Assembly: GCF_007828215.1 (NCBI RefSeq)
Contig: NZ_VIUE01000017.1
Coordinates: 59,881-123,880 of the forward strand
Source of the DNA: Pseudomonas sp. SJZ074
GTDB lineage: Bacteria > Pseudomonadota > Gammaproteobacteria > Pseudomonadales > Pseudomonadaceae
Reading direction: 5' to 3'
Length of the DNA: 64,000 bases
The stretch's first letter is position 1. Each line of letters starts with the position of its first letter. Under the pieces are notes generated by a model. The model did not search any database, was not told the DNA's origin, and was given only the letters and a program-made list of their open reading frames with translations. The translations under genes and the position numbers were made by a program. Positions 36,908 to 45,312 of the stretch are shown piece after piece.

Positions 36908-36943
36908 GAAAAACGCCCCGACTGGTTCGGGGCGTTTTTTTTT
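36908..36943 (+). terminator. Rho-independent terminator after galU
   Basis: Stem AACGCCCCGA / TCGGGGCGTT with a CTGGT-type loop and a run of nine T. Confidence 0.9.
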
Positions 36944-37105
36944 GCGGGCAATGCATTGTCATGTCTGGCATAGAACCTTGTGGCGCTCAGCTTTATCCTT
37001 GATGAACTTCACCCTGGCATTTTCATTTTTCGCCCCCATAACCCACCCAACGCTGACCCGTCTGGAAACAGCGGGTATGCTGGTGGCCTGCCAAAGGAGA
37101 GAGTA

Positions 37106-38461
37106 ATGGCCTACGATTTTGACCTGTATGTGATTGGCGCCGGTTCCGGTGGTGTGCGGGCTGCACGGTTCGCCGCAGGTTTTGGCGCCAGGGTGGCCGT
37201 GGCGGAGAGCCGCTACCTGGGTGGTACCTGCGTGAACGTCGGTTGCGTTCCGAAGAAGCTGCTGGTCTATGGCGCGCATTATGCCGAAGACTTCGAGCAG
37301 GCTTCGGCCTATGGCTGGACGGCGGGGGAGGCGAGTTTCGACTGGGCCACGCTGATTGCCAACAAGGACCAGGAGATCAACCGCCTCAACGGCATCTATC
37401 GCAATCTGCTGGTCAACAGCGGCGTGGCGTTGCATGAGGGCCATGCGAAGATCACCGGCCCCCATGAGGTGGAGATCAACGGCCAGCGCCATACCGCCGA
37501 GCACATCCTGGTCGCCACCGGTGGTTGGCCGGTCATCCCGCAGATTCCAGGGCGCGAGCATGCCATCAGTTCCAATGAGGCTTTTTTCCTCAAGGAACTG
37601 CCCAAGCGCGTGCTGGTGGTGGGAGGTGGCTACATCGCGGTGGAGTTCGCCGGGATTTTCCACGGCATGGGCGCGCAGACGTCTCTGCTGTATCGCGGCG
37701 AGCTGTTCCTGCGCGGCTTTGACGCTGCGGTGCGCAAGCACCTGGCTGAAGAGTTGACGCGCCGGGGCCTGGACCTGCAGTTCAATGCCGATATCCAGCG
37801 CATCGACAAGCAGGCCGATGGCAGCCTGGAAGTGACCCTCAAGGACGGCCGTACGCTGATGACCGATTGCGTCTTCTACGCCACCGGTAGGCGGCCGATG
37901 CTCGATAACCTCGGTCTGGAGAACACCGCTGTCGCGTTGGATGAGAAAGGCTTTGTAAAGGTCAATGAAAAATACGAGACCACCGAGCCGTCGATCCTCG
38001 CCATTGGCGATGTGATCGGCCGAGTACAGCTGACACCCGTCGCCCTGGCCGAGGGCATGGCGGTGGCGCGGCGTCTGTTCAAGCCCGAGCAGTACCGGCT
38101 GGTGGACTACCGGATGATTCCCACCGCGGTATTCAGCCTGCCGAACATCGGCACGGTCGGCCTGACCGAAGAACAGGCCAGGGAAGAAGGGCATGAGGTG
38201 CAGATTTTCGAAAGCCGTTTCCGGCCGATGAAGCTGAGCCTGACCGACTGCCAGGAGCGCACACTGATGAAACTGGTGGTGGATGCCCGGACCGACAAGG
38301 TCCTGGGTTGCCATATGGTCGGTCCCGACGCCGGGGAAATCGTTCAGGGTCTGGCCATTGCCCTCAAGGCCGGCGCCAGCAAACGCGATTTTGACGAAAC
38401 CATCGGCGTGCATCCTACCGCCGCCGAAGAGTTCGTCACCATGCGTACACCCGCGGCCTGA
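37106..38461 (+). CDS. gor: Glutathione-disulphide reductase
   Basis: Reduces oxidised glutathione with NADPH. The FAD site is VIGAGSGGVRAARFAA, the redox-active disulphide is GGTCVNVGCVPKK, the NADPH site VVGGGYIAVEFAGI and the C-terminal catalytic His is in GVHPTAAEEFV. 451 residues. ATG 37106 has AAGGAGAGAG upstream. A terminator follows; it forms a stress-defence block with ahpC and ahpF but as a separate unit. Confidence 0.95.
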   Translation: MAYDFDLYVIGAGSGGVRAARFAAGFGARVAVAESRYLGGTCVNVGCVPKKLLVYGAHYAEDFEQASAYGWTAGEASFDWATLIANKDQEINRLNGIYRNLLVNSGVALHEGHAKITGPHEVEINGQRHTAEHILVATGGWPVIPQIPGREHAISSNEAFFLKELPKRVLVVGGGYIAVEFAGIFHGMGAQTSLLYRGELFLRGFDAAVRKHLAEELTRRGLDLQFNADIQRIDKQADGSLEVTLKDGRTLMTDCVFYATGRRPMLDNLGLENTAVALDEKGFVKVNEKYETTEPSILAIGDVIGRVQLTPVALAEGMAVARRLFKPEQYRLVDYRMIPTAVFSLPNIGTVGLTEEQAREEGHEVQIFESRFRPMKLSLTDCQERTLMKLVVDARTDKVLGCHMVGPDAGEIVQGLAIALKAGASKRDFDETIGVHPTAAEEFVTMRTPAA

Positions 38462-38470
38462 CGCTGTTGT

Positions 38471-38511
38471 GTAGAAGCTGCCGGGTTGTGGCAGCTTCTA
38501 CAGATTTTTTC
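38471..38511 (+). terminator. Terminator after gor
   Basis: Perfect 12-base arms GTAGAAGCTGCC and GGCAGCTTCTAC, then AGATTTTTT. Confidence 0.88.
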
Positions 38512-38529
38512 TATCTATACAGTTCCCTG

Positions 38530-38566
38530 ATAGTCAAAACCAATTATTCGCATCAGCTTTGCCAAT
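38530..38566 (+). promoter_or_regulatory. Possible OxyR-binding site upstream of ahpC
   Basis: ATAG, 7 bases, CAAT, 7 bases, ATCA, 7 bases, CAAT. The spacing equals the OxyR pattern (ATAG-7-CTAT-7-ATAG-7-CTAT) and 12 of its 16 fixed bases match. It ends 67 bases before the ahpC ATG. OxyR control of ahpC is established in pseudomonads; this exact site is inference. Confidence 0.45.
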
Positions 38567-38633
38567 GAGCCAGGTGGAGAGTGAGTGGGTAAGCTTCTCT
38601 CCATCAACTTTCAACCCTGATGGAGAAACACCG

Positions 38634-39197
38634 ATGCCTATCATCAACAGCCAAGTCAAACCGTTCAAAGCTACCGCATTCAAAAACGGCGCTTTCGTCG
38701 AAGTATCGGACGCCGACCTGAAAGGCAAGTGGTCTGTCGTGTTCTTCTACCCGGCTGACTTCACTTTCGTTTGCCCAACCGAGCTGGAAGACCTGGCCGA
38801 CAACTACGCCGAGTTCCAGAAGCTGGGCGTCGAGATCTACAGTGTGTCGACCGACACTCACTTCGCCCACGCTGCCTGGCACAACACTTCGCCAGCCATC
38901 GGCAAGATCCAGTACACCATGATCGGCGATCCGACCCTGACCATCTCCCGCAACTTCGACGTGCTGATCGAAGAAGCTGGCCTGGCTGACCGCGGTACGT
39001 TCGTAATCAACCCGGAAGGTCAGATCAAGATTGTCGAAATCAACGACGGTGGTGTAGGCCGTGACGCTTCCGAGCTGCTGCGCAAGATCAAAGCCGCCCA
39101 GTACGTTGCCGCTCACCCTGGCGAAGTCTGCCCGGCCAAATGGAAAGAAGGCGAGGCCACCCTGGCTCCGTCCCTGGATCTGGTTGGCAAGATCTAA
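38634..39197 (+). CDS. ahpC: Alkyl hydroperoxide reductase peroxiredoxin AhpC
   Basis: Reduces hydrogen peroxide and organic hydroperoxides. The peroxidatic Cys47 is in FTFVCPTE and the resolving Cys166 in GEVCPAKW. The 187-residue typical 2-Cys form matches enteric AhpC. ATG 38634 has TGGAGAAACACC upstream. AhpF, downstream, recycles it; each gene has its own terminator. Confidence 0.96.
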   Translation: MPIINSQVKPFKATAFKNGAFVEVSDADLKGKWSVVFFYPADFTFVCPTELEDLADNYAEFQKLGVEIYSVSTDTHFAHAAWHNTSPAIGKIQYTMIGDPTLTISRNFDVLIEEAGLADRGTFVINPEGQIKIVEINDGGVGRDASELLRKIKAAQYVAAHPGEVCPAKWKEGEATLAPSLDLVGKI

Positions 39198-39252
39198 GAC
39201 CGTGAGTCCTTTGAGGGCGGTCACCCGCACTTAAGTAAGCCGCACCGCCCAC

Positions 39253-39293
39253 AAAAAAACGCCCGGGCGAGATTCGCTCGGGCGTTGTTTTTT
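39253..39293 (+). terminator. Terminator between ahpC and ahpF
   Basis: Stem ACGCCCGGGCGA / CGCTCGGGCGT with loop GATT and a T-rich tail. It would separate or reduce read-through from ahpC to ahpF. Confidence 0.88.
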
Positions 39294-39322
39294 CTGAAAT
39301 TCAAAAAATGGAAATCGCCCGT

Positions 39323-40885
39323 ATGTTGGACGCCAATCTTAAAGCTCAGTTGAAGTCATATCTGGAACGGGTCACCCAACCGATCGAGATCGTTGCATCC
39401 CTCGACGACGGTGCGAAATCCCAGGAAATGCTGGCGCTGCTCAAAGACATTGCCAGCCTCTCCACCCAGATCACCTTGCTCGACAACGGCACCGATGCGC
39501 GTAAGCCATCGTTCTCGTTGAACCGCCCGGGAGCCGATATCAGCCTGCGTTTCGCCGGCATTCCCATGGGCCACGAATTCACTTCGCTGGTGCTGGCCTT
39601 GCTGCAAGTCGGCGGTCACCCCTCGAAGGCCAGTGTCGAAGTCATTGAACAGATCCGCGCCCTTGAAGGCGAGTTCAACTTCGAGACTTATTTCTCGCTG
39701 TCGTGCCAGAACTGCCCGGACGTCGTCCAGGCGCTGAACCTGATGGCGGTGCTGAACCCGAACATCCGCCATGTCGCCATCGACGGCGCGCTGTTCCAGG
39801 CCGAGGTCGATGAGCGTCAGATCATGGCCGTGCCGAGCATCTACTTGAACGGTGAGAACTTCGGTCAGGGGCGCATGGGCCTGGAAGAGATTCTCGCCAA
39901 GATCGACACCAGCGGCATCGAACGCCAGGCCGAAAAAATCAGCGCCAAGGACGCCTTCGATGTGTTGGTGGTCGGCGGTGGCCCGGCCGGCGCGTCGGCG
40001 GCGATCTATGCGGCCCGTAAAGGCATCCGCACTGGTGTGGCGGCCGAACGCTTCGGCGGTCAGGTGCTCGATACCATGGCCATCGAGAACTTCATCTCGG
40101 TCCAGGAAACCGAAGGACCGAAACTGGCCGTGGCCCTGGAAGAGCACGTCAAGCAATACGACGTAGACATCATGAACCTGCAACGTGCCGATGCGCTGGT
40201 GCCTGGCACGGACGGCGCACTGCACGAAGTCCGGTTCGCCAGCGGTGCGCGCCTCAAGGCCAAGACCGTGATCCTGGCGACTGGCGCCCGCTGGCGTGAA
40301 ATGAACGTGCCAGGGGAGCAGCAATACCGCAACAAGGGCGTGGCGTACTGCCCGCACTGTGACGGTCCGCTGTTCAAGGGCAAGCGCGTGGCCGTGATTG
40401 GCGGGGGCAATTCTGGTGTCGAAGCGGCCATCGACCTGGCCGGCATCGTCGCCCATGTCACCTTGCTGGAATTCGATGTGCAATTGCGCGCCGATGCGGT
40501 GTTGCAGCGCAAGCTGCACAGCTTGCCGAACGTGACGGTGATAACCAACGCCCAGACCACCGAAGTGACGGGCGACGGTCAGAAGGTCAACGGCCTGCGC
40601 TACAAGGATCGTCCGAGCGGTGAAGTGCTGGACGTGGCCCTGGAGGGGATCTTCGTGCAGATCGGCCTGTTGCCCAACACCGACTGGCTCAAGGGGACCG
40701 TCGAGCTGTCACCACGTGGCGAGATCATTGTCGACGCCCGGGGGGAAACCTCCATTCCCGGTGTGTTTGCGGCCGGCGATGTGACCACCGTGCCGTACAA
40801 GCAGATCGTGATCGCCGTAGGCGAGGGCGCCAAGGCTTCGTTGAGCGCCTTTGACCATCTGATCCGTACCTCCGCTCCGGCATAA
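39323..40885 (+). CDS. ahpF: Alkyl hydroperoxide reductase subunit F
   Basis: Flavin disulphide reductase that transfers electrons from NADH to AhpC. The N-terminal glutaredoxin-like double domain holds FSLSCQNCPD (CxxC). The FAD site is VVGGGPAGASAAIYAAR, the second redox pair is YCPHCDGP, the NAD site GGGNSGVEAAIDLAG and the C-terminal GVFAAGDVT is present. 520 residues. ATG 39323 (MLDANLKAQL) is the usual N-terminus; an ATG five codons earlier is possible. Confidence 0.95.
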   Translation: MLDANLKAQLKSYLERVTQPIEIVASLDDGAKSQEMLALLKDIASLSTQITLLDNGTDARKPSFSLNRPGADISLRFAGIPMGHEFTSLVLALLQVGGHPSKASVEVIEQIRALEGEFNFETYFSLSCQNCPDVVQALNLMAVLNPNIRHVAIDGALFQAEVDERQIMAVPSIYLNGENFGQGRMGLEEILAKIDTSGIERQAEKISAKDAFDVLVVGGGPAGASAAIYAARKGIRTGVAAERFGGQVLDTMAIENFISVQETEGPKLAVALEEHVKQYDVDIMNLQRADALVPGTDGALHEVRFASGARLKAKTVILATGARWREMNVPGEQQYRNKGVAYCPHCDGPLFKGKRVAVIGGGNSGVEAAIDLAGIVAHVTLLEFDVQLRADAVLQRKLHSLPNVTVITNAQTTEVTGDGQKVNGLRYKDRPSGEVLDVALEGIFVQIGLLPNTDWLKGTVELSPRGEIIVDARGETSIPGVFAAGDVTTVPYKQIVIAVGEGAKASLSAFDHLIRTSAPA

Positions 40886-40906
40886 GCAGCCGCGCGCTGG
40901 AAAAAC

Positions 40907-40940
40907 AAAACCCCATGGGCCAGGCTCATGGGGTTTTTTA
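40907..40940 (+). terminator. Terminator after ahpF
   Basis: Stem AACCCCATG / CATGGGGTT enclosing GGCCAGGCT, then a T run. Confidence 0.88.
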
Positions 40941-40974
40941 TTTTTTGCAGATCAGCTCAAGACCGGGCCGCCCC

Positions 40975-41073
40975 ATTCGCGAGCAAGCCCGCTCCCACAG
41001 TAGTGCGCGTCGATCACAGCAATCCTGTACGACCTGATTCCAGTGTGGGAGCGGGCTTGCTCGCGAAAGCGTC
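40975..41073. repeat. REP pair in outward orientation
   Basis: GCGAGCAAGCCCGCTCCCAC comes first and GTGGGAGCGGGCTTGCTCGC second, the reverse order of the other pairs. It lies between ahpF and gloA (convergent). Confidence 0.85.
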
Positions 41074-41130
41074 GGTGCAGCCTGCATCAGTTCAAGCAAG
41101 CTCACTTCTACAGCTGGCTCTCAGTGCTGC

Positions 41131-41652
41131 TTAGAGCGGCGCAGGCTGGATAATCTCGACCCAGTAGCCATCCGGGTCCTTGATGAACGCCAGGCTTTTC
41201 ATGCGGCCGTCGCTCAGGCGCTTCTGGAAGTCACAGCCCAACGCTTCGAAGCGTTCGCAGGCGGCGACTACATCCGGTACCGAGATGCAGATGTGACCGA
41301 ACCCGCGCGGATCGGTGTTGCCGTTGTGGTAAGCGAATGCCGGGTCGCTTTCGGTACCGTGGTTGTGGGTCAGTTCCAGGATGCCGGGGATCGATTTCAT
41401 CCACTCGGTGCGTGCCGCGGCGTCCGCCGGAATCTGGCGCTTGTCCACCAGGGCGAGGAAGTACAGGCTGAATTCGGCTTCAGGGAAGTCGCGCTTTTCC
41501 ACCAGCGAGAAGCCCAGGACGCGGGTATAGAAGTCCAGGGACTTGGTAATGTCCTTGACCCGCAGCATGGTGTGGTTGAAGACGAAGTTAGCCGTGGCGG
41601 CATCGGGTTGGGCGGTGACGCCCGGGAAAGTGTCGAGTTCGTGCAGGCTCAT
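41131..41652 (-). CDS. gloA: Lactoylglutathione lyase (glyoxalase I)
   Basis: Converts the methylglyoxal-glutathione adduct to S-lactoylglutathione. The length of 173 residues and layout NHTMLRVKDITKSLDFY, ILELTHNHG, FGHICISV, GYWVEIIQP give the metal ligands (His27, a Glu, a His and a Glu) expected in the longer, zinc-type glyoxalase I. ATG 41652 has CCGGAGGG upstream. It fits the thiol-defence neighbourhood but is not in an operon. Confidence 0.94.
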   Translation of the reverse strand: MSLHELDTFPGVTAQPDAATANFVFNHTMLRVKDITKSLDFYTRVLGFSLVEKRDFPEAEFSLYFLALVDKRQIPADAAARTEWMKSIPGILELTHNHGTESDPAFAYHNGNTDPRGFGHICISVPDVVAACERFEALGCDFQKRLSDGRMKSLAFIKDPDGYWVEIIQPAPL

Positions 41653-41825
41653 GGGCCCTCCGGAAAATAAGTGGGGCAAACGACGTCGCAGGGCTTGGCG
41701 CGACGGTTCTGTGGCTTGCGTCAGGCATGATACGCAGAGGCCGCGACATCGCCAAACCGTGTGCGGCTATTGCCTGGTCATGCGGTGAGCTTCAGACTTC
41801 GCGATTCGTCCTTGAGTGCAGTGCA

Positions 41826-42362
41826 ATGATTCGACCGTTCCTTTCGTTGTTCGTCCTGTTTTTTGCCATTGCTGCGAGTGCCAGCGGCCAGGCCGCCGAA
41901 CCGCAGGTCACCTGGCCCCAGGGCTGGTTCATCGAGCCGCTGCCTTCCGCTGCGTCTGCCGCGCCGGCGGCGCCAGGCACCTCTCGGCAACGGGCGACCA
42001 AGAATGACTCGACAGGCAATGCCGTCATGGTCATGGAGCTGACCGCAACGCCCGTCGATCCCGATCATCAAGTCAATTTGCAAGGCGTGCTCCTGGAAAT
42101 GCGCAAGTCAATCCAGAAGGATTTTTTCCAGGGTGGTTATCAAAGTGTATGCAATAAGATTCATGCTTCCCTGTTGGGCGGGGTAACCGCCCTGGAAACT
42201 ACCTGCACGATCACACAGAATGGCCGACATGTGTTGTCTCAGACACTGGTCGCAGCACTTAATGAAGGCCGGGCCTATGTACTGTCCTATGCGGGACAGG
42301 CGCAGGTATTTGTTGAAAGCCAGGATGAAATACAGGCGGTACGAAATAGTCTGAAACTATAG
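41826..42362 (+). CDS. Exported DUF4946-like protein
   Basis: A 178-residue protein with a signal peptide, MIRPFLSLFVLFFAIAASAS then GQAAEP (cut near residue 24). The mature part begins TWPQGWFIEPLP and has two cysteines (YQSVCNKI, ETTCTI) that may form a disulphide. I associate this pattern with the Pseudomonas DUF4946 family, function unknown. ATG 41826 starts at a weak ribosome-binding site. A bidirectional terminator follows. Confidence 0.75.
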   Translation: MIRPFLSLFVLFFAIAASASGQAAEPQVTWPQGWFIEPLPSAASAAPAAPGTSRQRATKNDSTGNAVMVMELTATPVDPDHQVNLQGVLLEMRKSIQKDFFQGGYQSVCNKIHASLLGGVTALETTCTITQNGRHVLSQTLVAALNEGRAYVLSYAGQAQVFVESQDEIQAVRNSLKL

Positions 42363-42410
42363 GGCTATCAAGCTAATACGTCAGGCTTATTCCAGAAGTT
42401 TGAGTCCATG

Positions 42411-42442
42411 AAAAAGCCCTGAGGTATTCAGGGCTTTTTTTA
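42411..42442. terminator. Bidirectional terminator
   Basis: AAAAAGCCCTGA, loop GGTAT, TCAGGGCTTTTTTT. A-rich and T-rich flanks serve both the plus-strand DUF4946 gene and the minus-strand MvaT-family gene. Confidence 0.9.
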
Positions 42443-42455
42443 TTCATCCTGGGTG

Positions 42456-42821
42456 TCAGCTGCGTACCCAGGAGTCGACGGTGCTCGCGCCGTATTGTTC
42501 TTTCCATGCTTTCAGGCCGCGGTGATTGCCGCCCTTGGTTTCGATCAGTTCGCCGGTGTGCGGGTTCTGATAGACCTTGACCACTCGTGCACGGCGGGTC
42601 TTAGGCGCCTTGGTCGATGAAGACCCCGCTTTTGACGGGTTCGGGTCAAGAATTGCGATGATGTCGCGCAAGCCCTTGTCGTAGGTTTTCATCAGTGCCT
42701 GGAGCTTTTCTTCGAATTCGATTTCTTTCTTGAGCCCGGCATCATTCTTCAGCATTTCCAGCTGTTTGAGCTGATCCTGAAGGGCCTTTTCGGCTTTACG
42801 AAATTCAACGAGTCTGGACAA
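42456..42821 (-). CDS. MvaT/MvaU-family H-NS-like nucleoid protein
   Basis: A 121-residue xenogeneic silencer of AT-rich DNA. The N-terminal half (to about 60) is a coiled-coil oligomerisation domain (MSRLVEFRKAEKALQDQLKQ, then EEKLQALMKTYDKGLRDIIA). The C-terminal DNA-binding part has YQNPHTGELIETKGGNHRGL, the AT-pincer region. The N-terminus is closer to MvaU/MvaV-type paralogues than to MvaT itself. Members silence foreign AT-rich genes such as the island 10 kb downstream; that link is inference. Confidence 0.92.
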   Translation of the reverse strand: MSRLVEFRKAEKALQDQLKQLEMLKNDAGLKKEIEFEEKLQALMKTYDKGLRDIIAILDPNPSKAGSSSTKAPKTRRARVVKVYQNPHTGELIETKGGNHRGLKAWKEQYGASTVDSWVRS

Positions 42822-43139
42822 TTATCGTTACTCCAATCAAATATTTGGCTGAGACCAACCGCAGACAAAGCTATAAGCCAAGCGCTTTGACGCGCCTCGG
42901 TGATAAATGACTCTCCTGCTATCCAGCACAGGCAGAAAAATTGTAGTAGTTAAACCGGGCAGTGTAAATCGTATCTTTTTCGTCATGTAACAAGAGCAAA
43001 CGTTTTCCTCAAGTTGCAGCGCTGTCTGCGCGAGGCCGTTGTGTACCAAGTATAGATTCAACTGGGTAGTCCAATGGAAGTTGTGCTTCGATTGTCCATG
43101 GGTGGCATTACGATATCGTCCGCTAGAACCGAGCTTTCT
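42822..43139. other. AT-rich promoter region of the MvaT-family gene
   Basis: These 318 bases carry no convincing gene. They lie upstream of the MvaT-family start and downstream of the LysR stop. The AT-rich character (for example AAATTGTAGTAGTTAAA) fits an H-NS-like gene that binds its own promoter. A 74-codon minus-strand frame there has poor composition and was rejected. Confidence 0.55.
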
Positions 43140-44006
43140 TCATTCGATAGACAAGGCCAACTCGATAAATGCCCGAGTGGCGGGTGAAACCTGGCGGCTG
43201 TCCAGCACCGCCAGGCCGATCTGGCGCGGAACCGGAGGCGACAAGGGCCGTACCACGAAGCCCGGGTGATCCCCCTCAGGCAGCGAGCCCTCGGAGACCA
43301 CGGTCACGGCCTCACCCCGGCTGACGGTGTTCAATGTGCTGAGCAGTTGTGAACAGCGATAGCGCACGTTGGGTGCGAGCCGGGCGGCATTGAACAGGCG
43401 CGTGACCAACTCTGCCGATCCGGCCTCGGTGAGCACGAAGGGATCGCCGCACAGGTCATGCAGGCTCAGGCTGGTTCGGGCGGCGAGGGGGTGGGCAGTG
43501 GGGAGGAGCGCGACCATCTGGTCTTGCATCAGGGCGAACGTATCGAAACGCTCCTCAGGCAGCACCACGAAGCCGACATCGATCCGCCGCTCATCCAGCC
43601 ATTGGATGACTTGCCGGTCCGGCCCTTCGTCGATGTGCACCTCAATTCCTGGATGCAGGGCCCGATAGCGCTGCAGGATGGCGGGCAACAGCTTGATCGA
43701 TGAGGTCGGGCCGAACGAGCCGATGCGCAAAGTACCACGGCGCATGCCGCGTGCGTCGGCGGCTTCCTGGCGCAAGGTATTGGCCAACCCAAGCATGGCG
43801 CGGGCGCGCAGGAGCAACTGTTGGCCGATGTCGCTGAGTTCAACCACGGACTGGTGACGCTTGAGCAGCTCGACCCCCAGCTCCTGCTCCAGCGACTTGA
43901 TGGCGTGGGACACCGCCGACTGGCCGATGCCCAGACGCGTCGCAGCAGCGGTGAAACCACGTAGCTCGGCGACCAGGGAGAAGATTTCGAGTTGGGTGAG
44001 GGTCAT
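43140..44006 (-). CDS. LysR-family transcription regulator
   Basis: A 288-residue regulator. The N-terminal helix-turn-helix spans about 1-60 (MTLTQLEIFSLVAELRGFTA, LGIGQSAVSHAIKSLEQELG) and the periplasmic-binding-like effector domain follows (about 90-288). It is divergent from the EamA gene across 113 bases, so control of that exporter, and of itself, is the natural guess. The inducer is unknown. Confidence 0.92.
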   Translation of the reverse strand: MTLTQLEIFSLVAELRGFTAAATRLGIGQSAVSHAIKSLEQELGVELLKRHQSVVELSDIGQQLLLRARAMLGLANTLRQEAADARGMRRGTLRIGSFGPTSSIKLLPAILQRYRALHPGIEVHIDEGPDRQVIQWLDERRIDVGFVVLPEERFDTFALMQDQMVALLPTAHPLAARTSLSLHDLCGDPFVLTEAGSAELVTRLFNAARLAPNVRYRCSQLLSTLNTVSRGEAVTVVSEGSLPEGDHPGFVVRPLSPPVPRQIGLAVLDSRQVSPATRAFIELALSIE

Positions 44007-44119
44007 GAGGGATTGCTCATTTTACGATGACTTAATATGAACTGGATAATGAGGTATCCGGGTTGAATCGGATAGCGCCACAAGGTTGTGTACCTTGCTT
44101 TAATTGTCTGCGGTGACCC

Positions 44120-45064
44120 ATGAAAACCCTCGAACAAGCCTTACCAACGCCCTCGGACCTGTCTGTTTACCTGAAGCTATCCATGGTCACCATGATCTGG
44201 GGCGGCACTTTCGTGGCTGGCAGGATCCTGTCCGATGCCTTGGCGCCCCTGCTGGCCGCCAGTCTGCGCTTCCTGCTGGCCAGTGTGGCGCTGTTGCTGT
44301 TCCTCTTCCTGGCAAGGATCCCGCTGGCCAGGCCTACGTTGAAACAGGGGGTGCAACTGGCGGTGCTGGGGTTCTTCGGCATCCTTTTCTACAACCTGTG
44401 TTTCTTCTACGGCTTGCACTACATCAATGCCTCGCGGGCCTCGCTGATCGTGGCCTTGAACCCGGCGGTGATCGGCCTGGCGTCCTGGTGGCTGTTCAAG
44501 GAGCGGTTAAGTCGGTTGAAAGTAGGCGCAATCGTGCTGTGCATCGGCGGCGCGGGGCTGGTCATCGTCAGTCGCGATCCTCTCTTGCTGGAGGCGTCCG
44601 CGCAGAGCTGGATCGGTGATCTGCTGATTTTCGGCTGCGTACTGGGGTGGGGCATTTATTCGCTGTTTTCCCGAAACCTGAATGAAAGCCTCGGCCCATT
44701 GCAAACGGTAACCTGGTCGATCCTGCTGGGCACGGTGATGTTGTGGCTGGTCTGTGCAGCCGGGGGGGAGGTTCACTTCGAAGCCCTGCGCGGGCTGGAC
44801 ATGAGGCAGTGGCTGAGCCTGCTTTATCTTGGCGTGTTGGGCTCGGCCCTGGCCTATATCGCCTGGTATGACGGTATTCGCCGGATCGGCGCAACCCGTT
44901 CCGGTGTATTCATCGCCCTCAACCCGCTGACGGCGGTCCTGCTGGGTGCGCTGCTATTGGACGAACGGCTCACGACCTTGATGTGCGTGGGCGGCGGGTT
45001 GATCCTGACCGGTATTTTCCTGTGCAACAGCCCCCTTGCGCGGGCGGCGAAAAAGCCGATTTGA
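44120..45064 (+). CDS. EamA/DMT-family transporter
   Basis: A 314-residue inner-membrane transporter with about ten helices in two EamA repeats. The first has MIWGGTFVAGRIL and NASRASLIVALNPAVIGLAS, the second YLGVLGSALAYIAWYDGIRR and SGVFIALNPLTAVLLGALLL. Probably an exporter of amino acids or other metabolites. Divergent LysR gene upstream. Confidence 0.9.
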   Translation: MKTLEQALPTPSDLSVYLKLSMVTMIWGGTFVAGRILSDALAPLLAASLRFLLASVALLLFLFLARIPLARPTLKQGVQLAVLGFFGILFYNLCFFYGLHYINASRASLIVALNPAVIGLASWWLFKERLSRLKVGAIVLCIGGAGLVIVSRDPLLLEASAQSWIGDLLIFGCVLGWGIYSLFSRNLNESLGPLQTVTWSILLGTVMLWLVCAAGGEVHFEALRGLDMRQWLSLLYLGVLGSALAYIAWYDGIRRIGATRSGVFIALNPLTAVLLGALLLDERLTTLMCVGGGLILTGIFLCNSPLARAAKKPI

Positions 45065-45312
45065 TAGAGGAGGCGGACAAATCCGGTTACGCTGTGTAGA
45101 ATCGATTTACGCATATAAGAATAACGTCTTCTGGCAGCAGAAGCCTCGCCCGCAAAAGCCTTGGGTCGACAATGAAGATACTTGGGTTACAACTGATCTA
45201 TGGCGATTTTCTCGCCCGCAGCGTTCGCGGTATCTCCTGCGCGCCACCGCGTGCCCTCAGCATGGCCAGCAACTAACGTTCCGTTAATTGATAAGCATGA
45301 TGAGGCGCCGAC

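Noticed and set aside
42837..43061. 74-codon minus-strand frame before the MvaT-family gene
   Set aside because: Lies in an AT-rich promoter region, has no good start signal and no protein-like pattern.
45036..45287. 83-codon plus-strand frame between EamA and hppD
   Set aside because: Overlaps the EamA 3' end and is Arg, Gln and Trp heavy; no start signal.
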